From an uncultured Clostridium sp. (GTDB lineage Bacteria > Bacillota > Clostridia > TANB77 > CAG-508), in the NCBI GenBank assembly GCA_900553125.1, contig USCB01000026.1, forward strand, positions 1-24,184: DNA of 24,184 nucleotides. The letters run 5' to 3'. Within the stretch, counting starts at the first letter, position 1. Each line of letters starts with the position of its first letter. This document shows positions 7,433 to 15,153 of this stretch, piece by piece. Below the pieces are notes generated by a model, which saw only the letters and a list, made by a program, of their open reading frames with translations, did not search any database and had not been told where the DNA came from. The position numbers and the translations under genes are program-made.

Positions 7433-7461
7433 ATTATACATTTTTTTTTTTTATTTGTCAA
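7433..7461 (-). promoter_or_regulatory. Perfect consensus promoter of rpmF-secG
   Basis: Minus-strand TTGACA (7456-7461) and TATAAT (7433-7438) are separated by 17 nt that are almost all A (13 consecutive A). Leader length is about 65 nt. The A-tract spacer is unusual and may stiffen or bend the promoter. Confidence 0.85.
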
Positions 7462-7550
7462 CCATTGTACCTAATTTATTTTCACATTTTTTCATTCCAT
7501 TCATATACTTATATTGAATAAATATTTATTATAAGGAAAGGATAAGTTTT

Positions 7551-9398
7551 ATGTGTGGAATTGTTGGTTTTGTAAATTATAAGAAAGAATTACCTAATAA
7601 GCAAAATATTATAAACACAATGACTCAAACTTTAAGTAATAGAGGTCCTGATGAAGAAGGACTTTATTTAAATAATAATGTAGCACTAGGTCACAAAAGA
7701 CTTATTGTTATCGACCCTCAAGGTGGTAAACAACCTATGATTCAACGTTTTAGTCAAGGAGAATATGTAATTATTTATAATGGTCAAATTTATAATACGA
7801 AAGAATTAAGAGAAAATTTAATCGAAAATGGGTTTACATTTTACGGTCATAGTGATACAGAAGTTCTCTTAAAAAGTTACATACATTATGGTAAAGATGT
7901 TGTAAATTACTTAAATGGAATTTTTGCATTTGCTATTTGGAATACCAAAACACAGGAACTATTTATGGCAAGAGACCATTTTGGTGTTAAACCTTTATTT
8001 TATACAGAATTTGATGGAGCCCTTATTTTTGCCTCTGAATTAAAAGCTATTTTTAAATATCCTAATTTTGAAAAAGTTATTGATGCACAAGGAATTTCCG
8101 AATTATTTGGAATAGGTCCTAGTCACACTCCAGGTTTTACAATTTATAAAAATGTATATGAAATCAAACCTGCTCACTTTGCTGTATATAATAAATCAGG
8201 TCTTCATATCGAACAATATTGGAAACTTGAATCTAAACGCCATCTAGAAGATTTTGATGAAACTTGTAATCATTTAGATTTTCTATTAAAAGATGCCATT
8301 TCAAGGCAACTAGTTTCTGATATGCCGATTTGTACATTTTTATCAGGAGGTCTAGATTCTAGTATAATTACAAAATTCACTTCTGATTATCTGCAAAAAG
8401 AAGACATGGCTCCTCTAGATACTTACTCTGTAGATTATGTTGACAATGACAAAAACTTTGTCAAATCTGACTTTCAACCAAATTCTGATAATTACTATAT
8501 AGACCTAATGAATGAAAATTCCTATTCTAAACATCATACCGTAATGCTAGATACTCCCGAACTTGCCTCTAGTTTAAAAGAAGCTATGTGTGCTAGAGAT
8601 ATGCCTGGAATGGCAGATGTAGATTCTTCTTTATATCTATTTTGTAAAGAAGTAAAAAAAGAAAAAACTGTTTCATTAATGGGTGAATGTGCCGACGAAA
8701 TATTTGGAGGATATCCTTGGTTTTTCCGTGAAGATAGCCTAAATTCCGGTACTTTTCCATGGTCTATTGCAAAATCAGAACGTACTCAGCTTTTAAATCC
8801 ATCTATTTCAAGTAAGGTAAATTTAAATGATTATATAGATTTTAGATATAACCAAAGTCTATCTAATGTCGAAATTTTAGACACTGATTCTTTTGATACT
8901 GCTGAAAAACGTAAAATTTCTTATCTTACAATTACATGGTTTATGCAGACCCTTTTAGAACGTGCAGACAGAATGAGTATGGCAAATGGTTTTGAGGTTC
9001 GTGTTCCTTTTTGTGATTACAGATTAGCTCAATATATGTATAATGTGCCTTGGGAAATGAAAGCTTACAAAGGTAGAGAAAAAGGACTTTTAAGACATAT
9101 TATGAAAGGTGTTTTACCTGATGAAATTGTAAATAGAAAGAAATCTCCGTATCCGAAAACTTTTAACCCTACCTATTTGGCTACTGTTAAAGGAATGCTT
9201 ACTGAAATTATGAAGGATTCTTCTCGACCTATTAATTCTTTGCTTAATCGTGATTTTATTTTGGATATTTTGAATACTGATGGTAAGGCTTTTACTCGTC
9301 CTTGGTTTGGGCAATTGATGACTGGTCCTCAACTTATGGCTTATTTATGTCAGGTTGATATGTGGCTTGATGAGTATGCTCCTAGAATTGAATTATAA
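7551..9398 (+). CDS. asnB: Asparagine synthase (glutamine-hydrolysing)
   Basis: 615 residues. It makes asparagine from aspartate, ATP and glutamine-derived ammonia in the cytoplasm. The N-terminal glutaminase domain (about 2-210) starts MCGIVGFVN with the nucleophile Cys2, which fixes the start codon; further glutaminase motifs are SNRGPDEEG (29-37) and YNGQIYN (76-82). The C-terminal synthetase domain carries the PP-loop SGGLDSS (265-271), GECADEIFGGYPWF and the RADRMSMANGFEVRVPF segment that lines the active site. The length fits the class with an insertion after the PP-loop. AAAGGA lies 8 nt upstream, and a rho-independent terminator follows directly, so it is a single-gene unit. It is divergent from rpmF; I saw no clear promoter for it. 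Confidence 0.96.
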   Translation: MCGIVGFVNYKKELPNKQNIINTMTQTLSNRGPDEEGLYLNNNVALGHKRLIVIDPQGGKQPMIQRFSQGEYVIIYNGQIYNTKELRENLIENGFTFYGHSDTEVLLKSYIHYGKDVVNYLNGIFAFAIWNTKTQELFMARDHFGVKPLFYTEFDGALIFASELKAIFKYPNFEKVIDAQGISELFGIGPSHTPGFTIYKNVYEIKPAHFAVYNKSGLHIEQYWKLESKRHLEDFDETCNHLDFLLKDAISRQLVSDMPICTFLSGGLDSSIITKFTSDYLQKEDMAPLDTYSVDYVDNDKNFVKSDFQPNSDNYYIDLMNENSYSKHHTVMLDTPELASSLKEAMCARDMPGMADVDSSLYLFCKEVKKEKTVSLMGECADEIFGGYPWFFREDSLNSGTFPWSIAKSERTQLLNPSISSKVNLNDYIDFRYNQSLSNVEILDTDSFDTAEKRKISYLTITWFMQTLLERADRMSMANGFEVRVPFCDYRLAQYMYNVPWEMKAYKGREKGLLRHIMKGVLPDEIVNRKKSPYPKTFNPTYLATVKGMLTEIMKDSSRPINSLLNRDFILDILNTDGKAFTRPWFGQLMTGPQLMAYLCQVDMWLDEYAPRIEL

Positions 9399-9407
9399 AA
9401 TTTTTTT

Positions 9408-9435
9408 GAGGTCGACAATTACGACCTCATTTTTT
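9408..9435 (+). terminator. Rho-independent terminator of asnB
   Basis: GAGGTCG (9408-9414), a 7-nt loop and CGACCTC (9422-9428) make a perfect 7-bp GC-rich stem followed by ATTTTTT. The stop codon of the convergent GH3 gene lies inside its right arm. Confidence 0.88.
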
Positions 9436-11295
9436 ACTAATGCTTTCCGTTAATTTTAATAAAAAAGTATCAACCAATACATTCTCTGAAGAAGTTCCAA
9501 TAAACACTTTAAATTCTCCTTCTTCAGAAACAAATTCCAAATTTTCATTCCAAAATCTTAACATTTCTTCTCTAATTTCAAATACAACCTCTCTTTCCTC
9601 ATTTGGTAAAAGACTAATTTTCTTAAATGCTTTTAATTCTTTTACTGGTCGTACAACACTTGCTGTTAAATCCTGAATATATAATTGAACTACTTCTTCA
9701 CCTTTTATATTACTATCATTTTTAATTTTTACACTCACTGTTATTTTTGAATCACACGTTAATATTTTGCTACTTAGTTTCAAACAAGAATAGATAAATT
9801 TAGAATATGACAACCCATATCCAAAAGGATAAAAACTTTCAGTTGGAATATCCTGATAACGTGAAACATACCTTACATCACTATTATGCGGTCTTCCAGT
9901 ATTATAATGATTATAATAAATAGGACATTGCCCTGTAGCTTGAGGAAAACTCATAGTCAATTTTCCTGACGGATTAATATCTCCAAATACAACATCCGCA
10001 ATCGCATTTGCTCCCTCTGTTCCGGGAAACCACACTTCTAGCAAAGCATCAACATGTTCTTCAATTTCTTTTAATACAATAGGTCTGCCATTAAATAAAA
10101 TAGCAACAATTTTTTTATTTAACTTAGAAAGTTCTTTTAATAATTTTTTTTGTATATCAGAAATTTCAATATTAGCCCTTGAACAAGCTTCTCCACTTTG
10201 TCGATAATGCTCTCCTATTCCTAATACAATAACATCAACCTGTTTAGCAACACTTATTGCCTCTTTTATATATTCTTCCAATTTTTCTTTTTCATTCTCT
10301 ATATGAATAACATTTCCTCCATCAGCTTGCAAAATCTGATTTATATCTTTCTCCTCTAAAATTTCACTCCCCTTTGCATATACTATATCTTCTTTTCCTA
10401 TTTTATTTTGAAATGCCTCTTTTAGTGTTTTAATCTTTTCTTTATCTGAAAACATAGACCATGAACCTAATATAGCAATATTGTCGGCATAAGGACCAAT
10501 TAACGCTATTTTTTGTTTTTTATTTAATGGTAAAATATTATTATTTTTTAATAACACAAATGTCTTTGCAGTTAACTCTCTAGCTTTATCACAATTCTCC
10601 TTATTTAATAAAGTTTTCTTTTCCATTTCATCATCTAAATTTTTATATGGATTTTCAAATAATCCCAAATCATTTTTTAATTTTAAAATTCTAAAAACTG
10701 ATTCATCTATTATTTTCTCCGAAATCTTTTTTTCTTGTACTAATTGTTTAAGATTATTTGAATATACATCTGACATCATATCTATGTCTACTCCTGCTGT
10801 AATTGCTTTATATGCTGCATCTTTTTTATTCTTTGAAACCCCATGTTCAATTGTTTCTTCTATTGCTGAATAATCTGAAATTACTATTCCCTTAAAATTT
10901 AACTCCTTTCTTAATAAATCTTTTAATAACCATTTATTTACTGTTGCTGGAATTCCATTCACAATATTAAACGATGTCATTATCATTTCTGCTCCAATAT
11001 TAATTGCTTTTTTATAAGCAGGGAGATAGTACTGCCTAAACTCTCTTTCTGACATATCAACTGTATTATAATCACGCCCCCCTTCCGCGGCACCATATGC
11101 TGCAAAATGTTTCACACATGATATCATTCCATCATTTCCGTCAATTTTAACATCTTTATGTGCCTTAACCATAGTTTCTCCAAATACTTGTCCTAAATAC
11201 GGGTCCTCTCCACCAATTGATTCCATTACTCTTCCCCACCTTGAATCTCTTACCAAATCTACCATCGGAGAAAAATTGACATTAACGCCGTGCAA
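9427..11295 (-). pseudogene. GH3 beta-glucosidase, C-terminal 622 codons after a frameshift
   Basis: This frame continues the GH3 enzyme whose first 129 residues lie at 11282-11671. Its only start is a TTG inside the broken coding region. It begins HGVNVNFSPMVDLVRDSRWGRVMES, a central strand of the GH3 TIM-like barrel. The predicted nucleophile is the Asp in GIVISDYSAIEE (D141 of this part). The alpha/beta sandwich domain contains ALIGPYADNIAILGSWS and LGIGEHYRQSGEACSR, and a fibronectin-III-like end contains GEEVVQLYIQD and RPVKELKAFKK. Together the parts give about 750 residues, the full length of BglX-type GH3 enzymes, with no signal peptide. It would remove terminal beta-linked glucose inside the cell. 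The gene follows a glucoamylase-family gene by 56 nt. Confidence 0.85.
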
Positions 11296-11671
11296 TTTTT
11301 GCTTCTTTCGCTGCTAATTTTGTACATTCATAAACAACCTCTCTATCCCAAGAACACCCTTGTGCTAAAGGAATTGGTAAAACCGTCTTATAACCATTTA
11401 TAATATCTGCCATAAATAATAAAGGTATTTTTAATCTATTCTTTGATAAATACTCTTCTTGTACCTTTCTTATTTTTTTAGTCCCTACTATATTTAATAT
11501 AGAACCCACATTATATAGCATTTCATTTGATAAACCTAAATCTTTAAGTGGTCCTGTAGAAATTTCAATATTATCCATTAGAAATACTTCTCCAGCAATT
11601 TGAACTAGTTGACCTATTTTTTCATCTAAAGTCATCTTTCCTAATAACTCATACAATTTTTCAATATTCAT
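11282..11671 (-). pseudogene. GH3 beta-glucosidase, N-terminal 129 codons before a frameshift
   Basis: MNIEKLYELLGKMTLDEKIGQLVQ is the classic start of GH3 beta-glucosidases, followed by IPLLFMADIINGYKTVLPIPLAQGCSWD (about 84-111), the substrate-binding barrel strand with its conserved Asp. The frame runs out after AAKEAKIARR, where homologues continue into a HGVNVTFSPM-like segment; that segment is found one frame over. Deleting one base in the AAAAATTG stretch near 11295 restores a continuous reading. The site is not a long homopolymer, so either a real mutation or an assembly error is possible. AAGGAGG lies 13 nt upstream of the ATG. Confidence 0.82.
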
Positions 11672-11727
11672 ATTAATTTCTTCTCCTCCTTTTAGATAAG
11701 TAATTTTTCATTTCAATATGATATTTA

Positions 11728-12966
11728 TCAAATCTTTATTTCATCCTTTTTGTTTTTAAACTCCAATAAACTCATACCTTTTTGTATATATTCATTTCTC
11801 ATAAAATATTTCCAAATAAGACCTGTAAAATAATTCTCAATCATTAACATTGAAATCCCTTTATCTATGCCTATACATTCCTTCGAATACCATGGCTTAT
11901 CCACATCTAAATTATAAGAATCCCTAAAACCATATTTACACCAAAAATTTGGATAATTATTATAGTAATTTTCAACACATTCTAAACTATACAAAGGCGT
12001 AAAAACTATTGAACCTATTGCTCCACATGGGGAAATAGTTCCATCATTTTCTTTATCTAAATTTGCAAGTGCTGGCATTGCTCCAAAACCACCAGAATAC
12101 CCATTTGGTCCTACGCATGCAGTTAATCCCCACGATTTTTCATTAAAAGTTTTAAATTTATTACTATTTTTTATGCAATATGCTCTATTGGCAAGTGTTG
12201 CCTTTACTGAATTTTCAAACCAATCAATTCCATTTTTATCTCTTAACCCTCTAAAATCTATCCAAGCATGTGAATACTGATATGTAAATAACGTTCCACA
12301 ATATGTATAAATTATATCTTCTATACCTAAGTAACTTCTTTTTTCTTTTTTTATAGCATCATATACTGTTTTGTTAATCGAATATGTTGGTGATGAAACT
12401 CCTAAAATATATAACATAAGCTGTTCTGCATACATATTCCAATGTCCCCAAAAACCTTTTTCTTTTGAATATCCCATATAAAATTGATTTATTTGCTCAT
12501 CTAAATACCACTTCCAATTTATTTGCTCATAAAGCCTCTTTGCCTTTTCTTTAACTTCCCCCTCAAAATATTCTCCAGCTAACAATGCTCCACAAATAAA
12601 AATTGCTGTATCAATAATAGAAATCTCAGAATTCCACTCCCTTTTAGCAGTTTTAAGATTAACAAAATGATAAAAAAATCCATTTTCTTCATACATATTA
12701 TATAAAAATGTATCTAGTGTCTTATTTATTCTTTGATAGGCTTTTTTATAATTAATCCAATTTCTTTCTGTTCCTATTACTAATGCTGCTAATCCATATC
12801 CTACAGATGCAATACTTGCAACTTCTGGTGATAATTTGCTCTTATCCCTAATTAAACCATATCCTTTACTATTTTTATTATTATTTACTTCTTTAAAAAA
12901 AAATCTATAACAGCCTTTTAATTCTTTTTCTAATATCCTTTTTCCATCAAGTTTTATCATCCTCAT
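11728..12966 (-). CDS. Glucoamylase-family (PF10091, GH144-like) glucan hydrolase, cytoplasmic
   Basis: 412 residues forming an alpha/alpha-barrel. The C-terminal half carries the family signatures HAWIDFRGLRDKNGIDWFEN (about 235-254), KSWGLTACVGPNGYSGG (about 280-296), DGTISPCGAIGSIVFTPLYS and CIGIDKGISMLMIENYFTGL. Known members include endo-beta-1,2-glucanases (GH144) and enzymes of related glucan chemistry. The adjacent GH3 gene fits an endo-acting enzyme plus exo beta-glucosidase pair, as in known beta-1,2-glucan loci, but the exact linkage is inference. There is no signal peptide, so the substrate would have to be imported or made inside. The ATG at 12966 has AAGGAG 8 nt upstream. It is first in a two-gene operon. 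Confidence 0.82.
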   Translation of the reverse strand: MRMIKLDGKRILEKELKGCYRFFFKEVNNNKNSKGYGLIRDKSKLSPEVASIASVGYGLAALVIGTERNWINYKKAYQRINKTLDTFLYNMYEENGFFYHFVNLKTAKREWNSEISIIDTAIFICGALLAGEYFEGEVKEKAKRLYEQINWKWYLDEQINQFYMGYSKEKGFWGHWNMYAEQLMLYILGVSSPTYSINKTVYDAIKKEKRSYLGIEDIIYTYCGTLFTYQYSHAWIDFRGLRDKNGIDWFENSVKATLANRAYCIKNSNKFKTFNEKSWGLTACVGPNGYSGGFGAMPALANLDKENDGTISPCGAIGSIVFTPLYSLECVENYYNNYPNFWCKYGFRDSYNLDVDKPWYSKECIGIDKGISMLMIENYFTGLIWKYFMRNEYIQKGMSLLEFKNKKDEIKI

Positions 12967-12989
12967 ATATAATTCTCCTTCCTAGAGTA

Positions 12990-13019
12990 ATTATAATATA
13001 TTTTATTTTTGATATTCAA
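12990..13019 (-). promoter_or_regulatory. Promoter of the glucan-hydrolase operon
   Basis: Minus-strand TTGAAT (13014-13019), an 18-nt spacer and TATAAT (12990-12995), about 24 nt upstream of the start codon. Confidence 0.6.
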
Positions 13020-13047
13020 TGTGAATTTTTTCCTGTATTGTATTATT

Positions 13048-13779
13048 TTATATTAATAGCATATATCTTCCATTTCTAACTTTTTCTAAAACTTTCAATT
13101 CTATTAACTGTTTAAATTTTTTATTTACTATACTTAAAGTTAAATTTAACTGTTCTGAAACAACTTTTTGAGTTATTTTGATTAACCCCTCATTATCTAA
13201 AATATTTAATAAATATACTAGAATTAAATATTGATTTTTATCATAATTCGATAAAAGACTACAAAAAATACTTTTATTTATTAATATATCTTCCTTTGTA
13301 TTCTCAAAATTTTTAATTTTTCTTACCCTTTTTAGCATATTATAAGTTTGCTTATGTGCAATTTTGTTCATATCTCGTGAAATCCATTTTAATATAAAAT
13401 CGCTGTTTTCTCCTGATAATTTTGTTTTTACTACATTATATGCTTTTTTCATAGTTTCAATCATTTCACTATTATTCTGAAATATTTTTACTTTACTCTT
13501 TTTGTTTTGAAAAAAATCAGGTACTTGTGCACAATCTGTATTTATACAAATTATTTGATTTTGATTTTTATTTATATAACAACTTAATATTAAGTTTATT
13601 GCTTGATATACTGCAAATGTTTCTATTTCAGTAGGATTTTTTATTTCTATTTTACTTGCTTTTGAAAATGATTTTAGTATTTTGTTTTCAAACATAACTA
13701 CAATTGCATATGTTGCAATTTTACTTTGATTATCAAAACTGGCATCTGTATATATATCATATTTAATTATTCTTTGCAT
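13048..13779 (-). CDS. RNase H-like domain fused to a C-terminal winged helix
   Basis: 243 residues in two parts. Residues 5-150 look like an RNase H fold: YDIYTDASF with D12, TEIETFAVYQAI with E51/E53 on the helix, ICINTDCAQV with D82, and KWISRDMNKIAHKQ, where the fourth metal ligand would be H142. That last form (R-x-x-N-x-x-A-H) occurs in some plant-type RNase H domains. Residues 180-243 look like a winged helix: YLILVYLLNILDNEGLI, then KVVSEQLNLTLSIVNKKFKQL as helix-turn-helix and LEKVRNGRYMLLI as wing, reminiscent of replication-initiator and MarR-like wings. Cleavage of RNA in RNA/DNA hybrids directed by DNA binding is possible but unproven. GGAGG lies 6 nt before the ATG. It is monocistronic as far as can be seen. 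Confidence 0.7.
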   Translation of the reverse strand: MQRIIKYDIYTDASFDNQSKIATYAIVVMFENKILKSFSKASKIEIKNPTEIETFAVYQAINLILSCYINKNQNQIICINTDCAQVPDFFQNKKSKVKIFQNNSEMIETMKKAYNVVKTKLSGENSDFILKWISRDMNKIAHKQTYNMLKRVRKIKNFENTKEDILINKSIFCSLLSNYDKNQYLILVYLLNILDNEGLIKITQKVVSEQLNLTLSIVNKKFKQLIELKVLEKVRNGRYMLLI

Positions 13780-13805
13780 ATTTTTCCTCCATCCGTAATT
13801 TTTTT

Positions 13806-13835
13806 AACTTGAGGTTACAATATCTGCCTCAAGTT
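13806..13835. repeat. Inverted repeat between the Nudix remnant and the RNase H-like gene
   Basis: AACTTGAGG (13806-13814) and CCTCAAGTT (13827-13835) pair perfectly over 9 bp with a 12-nt loop. On the minus strand it is followed by A residues, so it is not a terminator for the minus-strand genes. On the plus strand TTTTAT follows, but no plus-strand gene precedes it. It sits in the leader of the RNase H-like gene. Confidence 0.6.
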
Positions 13836-13842
13836 TTATACT

Positions 13843-14010
13843 TCATATCTTTATTACTTGAAAATAAAAATTTTCATTTTCTTCAACATGACCTGCCACT
13901 ACACTATAATTTCCATCTTCATATCCTGTATTATATCTTCTTTGTAATAAAATTTTATTATTTTCTATTAATATTAAATGTACCGCTGTTATTACTTTAA
14001 ATCTCTCCAT
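13843..14010 (-). pseudogene. Truncated Nudix hydrolase (Nudix box missing)
   Basis: 55 codons from the ATG at 14010, which has AAGGAGG 6 nt upstream. MERFKVITAVHLILIENNKI, then LLQRRYNTGYEDGNYSVVAGHVEENE, match the N-terminal strands of small Nudix hydrolases that act on nucleoside diphosphate derivatives. The protein stops just where the catalytic box G-x5-E-x7-REUxEExGU should begin, so it cannot be an active Nudix enzyme. The rest is not found in the following 60 bp; a deletion ending near the inverted repeat at 13806-13835 is likely. It overlaps the end of the upstream nucleotidyltransferase gene by 14 nt, which suggests the two were once translationally coupled. Confidence 0.75.
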
Positions 14011-14479
14011 ATATTCCTCCTTTAAAATCCCTATAAACCTCATCATTCAAATACATTTTAAACTTCTCCACATCATTTCTTATATCACTTGCCCTCACAT
14101 TAAAAATCTTTCTTTCCTTATCCACCACAATATTTTGTATTCCAAGATAATCTGCAACACATCTTCCATACTCCTCACTACTATAAAAGTGAGTAACTTT
14201 AGCTTTTCCAATTATTTCACACAAATACTCCATCTGAATTTTTACACTTTCTTCATCCAAACCATATTGCTTTGGACTATTATAAGCCTTTAAAATCTTC
14301 ACATCAGTAAAATCGTTTTTTATCCATTTAATTTTGTCTTCCATTTTTATATTTAACTCTGGTGTATCATAAACCACGACATAAAATTCGTCCATATCTT
14401 TTAATGCTGTTTCTATTAAAAATTTATGACCTATATGATATGGTGCATATTTACCTATTGTAAATCCTATTTTTTTCAA
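13997..14479 (-). CDS. NadR-like nucleotidyltransferase (cytidylyltransferase superfamily)
   Basis: 160 residues. KKIGFTIGKYAPYHIGHKFL carries the nucleotidyltransferase HxGH motif (H15-I-G-H18). FYVVVYDTPEL and a C-terminal NVRASDIRND (the family's S/A-T/S-x-IR nucleotide-binding motif) complete the fold. Close relatives are called NadR-type nicotinamide-nucleotide adenylyltransferases, so transfer of AMP from ATP to NMN or a similar nucleotide is likely; the substrate is not certain. The start is TTG at 14479, because TTGGAG lies 8 nt upstream and the protein begins right at the fold. The longer frame to 14533 starts inside the promoter spacer. It overlaps the truncated Nudix gene by 14 nt. 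Confidence 0.82.
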   Translation of the reverse strand: MKKIGFTIGKYAPYHIGHKFLIETALKDMDEFYVVVYDTPELNIKMEDKIKWIKNDFTDVKILKAYNSPKQYGLDEESVKIQMEYLCEIIGKAKVTHFYSSEEYGRCVADYLGIQNIVVDKERKIFNVRASDIRNDVEKFKMYLNDEVYRDFKGGIYGEI

Positions 14480-14521
14480 TTTATTTGCTCCAATCTTTAC
14501 TTTTTCAAATTCATATGCTTT

Positions 14522-14550
14522 ATTATAGAACAAATGTTTATTTTTGTCAA
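14522..14550 (-). promoter_or_regulatory. Perfect consensus promoter of the NadR-like gene
   Basis: Minus-strand TTGACA (14545-14550), 17 nt, TATAAT (14522-14527). Transcription should start near 14515, giving a leader of about 35 nt before the TTG at 14479. Confidence 0.85.
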
Positions 14551-14560
14551 TAAAAAATTT

Positions 14561-14596
14561 AAAGAAAAAAATAGCTAAGTCCTATGACCTAGCTAT
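14561..14596 (-). terminator. Rho-independent terminator of the 111-residue membrane protein gene
   Basis: Minus-strand arms 14586-14596 and 14571-14581 pair over 10 of 11 positions with a 4-nt loop, followed by TTTTTTCTTT (14570-14561). It separates this gene from the next promoter. Confidence 0.85.
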
Positions 14597-14632
14597 AATC
14601 TATATATTTGGGAATTATTATGTTAAGCTAAA

Positions 14633-14968
14633 TTAATTATTTGCCCATCTAAGCATTTTGATGTCTTTGTATTTTTCCAATACAGTATTATATTTTTCAT
14701 ATTCGTCTTCCCATAATGCATTAGGCACCTTATCAAAGGCATTGAACATTTCTTCTGCCTCTTTTAAGTATATTAATTGTTCTTGTATGCTTAATTTTTC
14801 ATATTTCTTTGAAAAAGCATATAATCTATCTAAAGTCTGGTTTGCTTCTATAAAGCTCCAAAAATCTTTTACATTCATTCCAAACATTTTTATTTGAAAT
14901 ACTGCATATGCTATCAATGCAAATATTATAAATATTAAAATATATATTAAAATTCCAATACCTTCCAT
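14633..14968 (-). CDS. N-terminally anchored membrane protein of unknown function
   Basis: 111 residues from the ATG at 14968, which has GAGGTG 6 nt upstream; a GTG three codons earlier overlaps that site. Residues 3-26 form one hydrophobic helix (GIGILIYILIFIIFALIAYAVF). The rest is charged and helical, with FWSFIEANQTLDRLYAFSKKYEKLS, an EQLIYLKEAEEMFNAFDKVP segment and an end YKDIKMLRW. The soluble part probably faces the cytoplasm and makes a short helical hairpin. I recall similar clostridial hypothetical proteins but no named function. It forms its own transcription unit with a strong terminator and is divergent from the CDF transporter gene across 185 bp. Confidence 0.72.
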   Translation of the reverse strand: MEGIGILIYILIFIIFALIAYAVFQIKMFGMNVKDFWSFIEANQTLDRLYAFSKKYEKLSIQEQLIYLKEAEEMFNAFDKVPNALWEDEYEKYNTVLEKYKDIKMLRWANN

Positions 14969-15008
14969 TTTAATCACCTCACAAAATTCCTTTGTACATA
15001 TATATTAT

Positions 15009-15085
15009 ACCATTTTTGTAAAGTTTTTGCAATATTTTTGTAATATTTTTGTAACATTCTAGTAATATTTTTGTAATTTTTATTA
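15009..15085. repeat. Seven 11-bp tandem units with phased T-tracts
   Basis: Units begin at 15009, 15020, 15031, 15042, 15053, 15064 and 15075. Three are identical (AATATTTTTGT at 15031, 15042 and 15064); the others are degenerate. Runs of five T recur at 11-bp steps (15013, 15024, 15035, 15046, 15068). This is the helical repeat of DNA, so the segment should be intrinsically curved. It ends 6 bp before the -35 box of the CDF transporter promoter and may act as an upstream activating or bending element. Confidence 0.8.
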
Positions 15086-15091
15086 TTCATA

Positions 15092-15120
15092 TTAACATTT
15101 TTTATCAAATATGATATACT
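15092..15120 (+). promoter_or_regulatory. Promoter of the CDF transporter gene
   Basis: TTAACA (15092-15097), 17 nt, TATACT (15115-15120), with TGA before the -10 box giving an extended -10. The start codon is 33 nt downstream. Confidence 0.75.
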
Positions 15121-15153
15121 TTAATTCATATTTTATAAAAGGGATGATATAGT

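Noticed and set aside
11282..11300. Programmed ribosomal frameshift in the GH3 gene
   Set aside because: There is no slippery heptamer with pseudoknot, no such mechanism is known for GH3 enzymes, and a single-base mutation or sequencing error is simpler.
13806..13835. Terminator
   Set aside because: On the minus strand the hairpin is followed by A residues, not T, and no plus-strand gene ends there.
13809..14000. 63-codon plus-strand frame
   Set aside because: Low-complexity Leu/Phe-rich antisense of the Nudix remnant and intergenic region.
15009..15085. CRISPR-like array
   Set aside because: The units are 11 bp with no spacers; these are plain tandem repeats with phased T-tracts.
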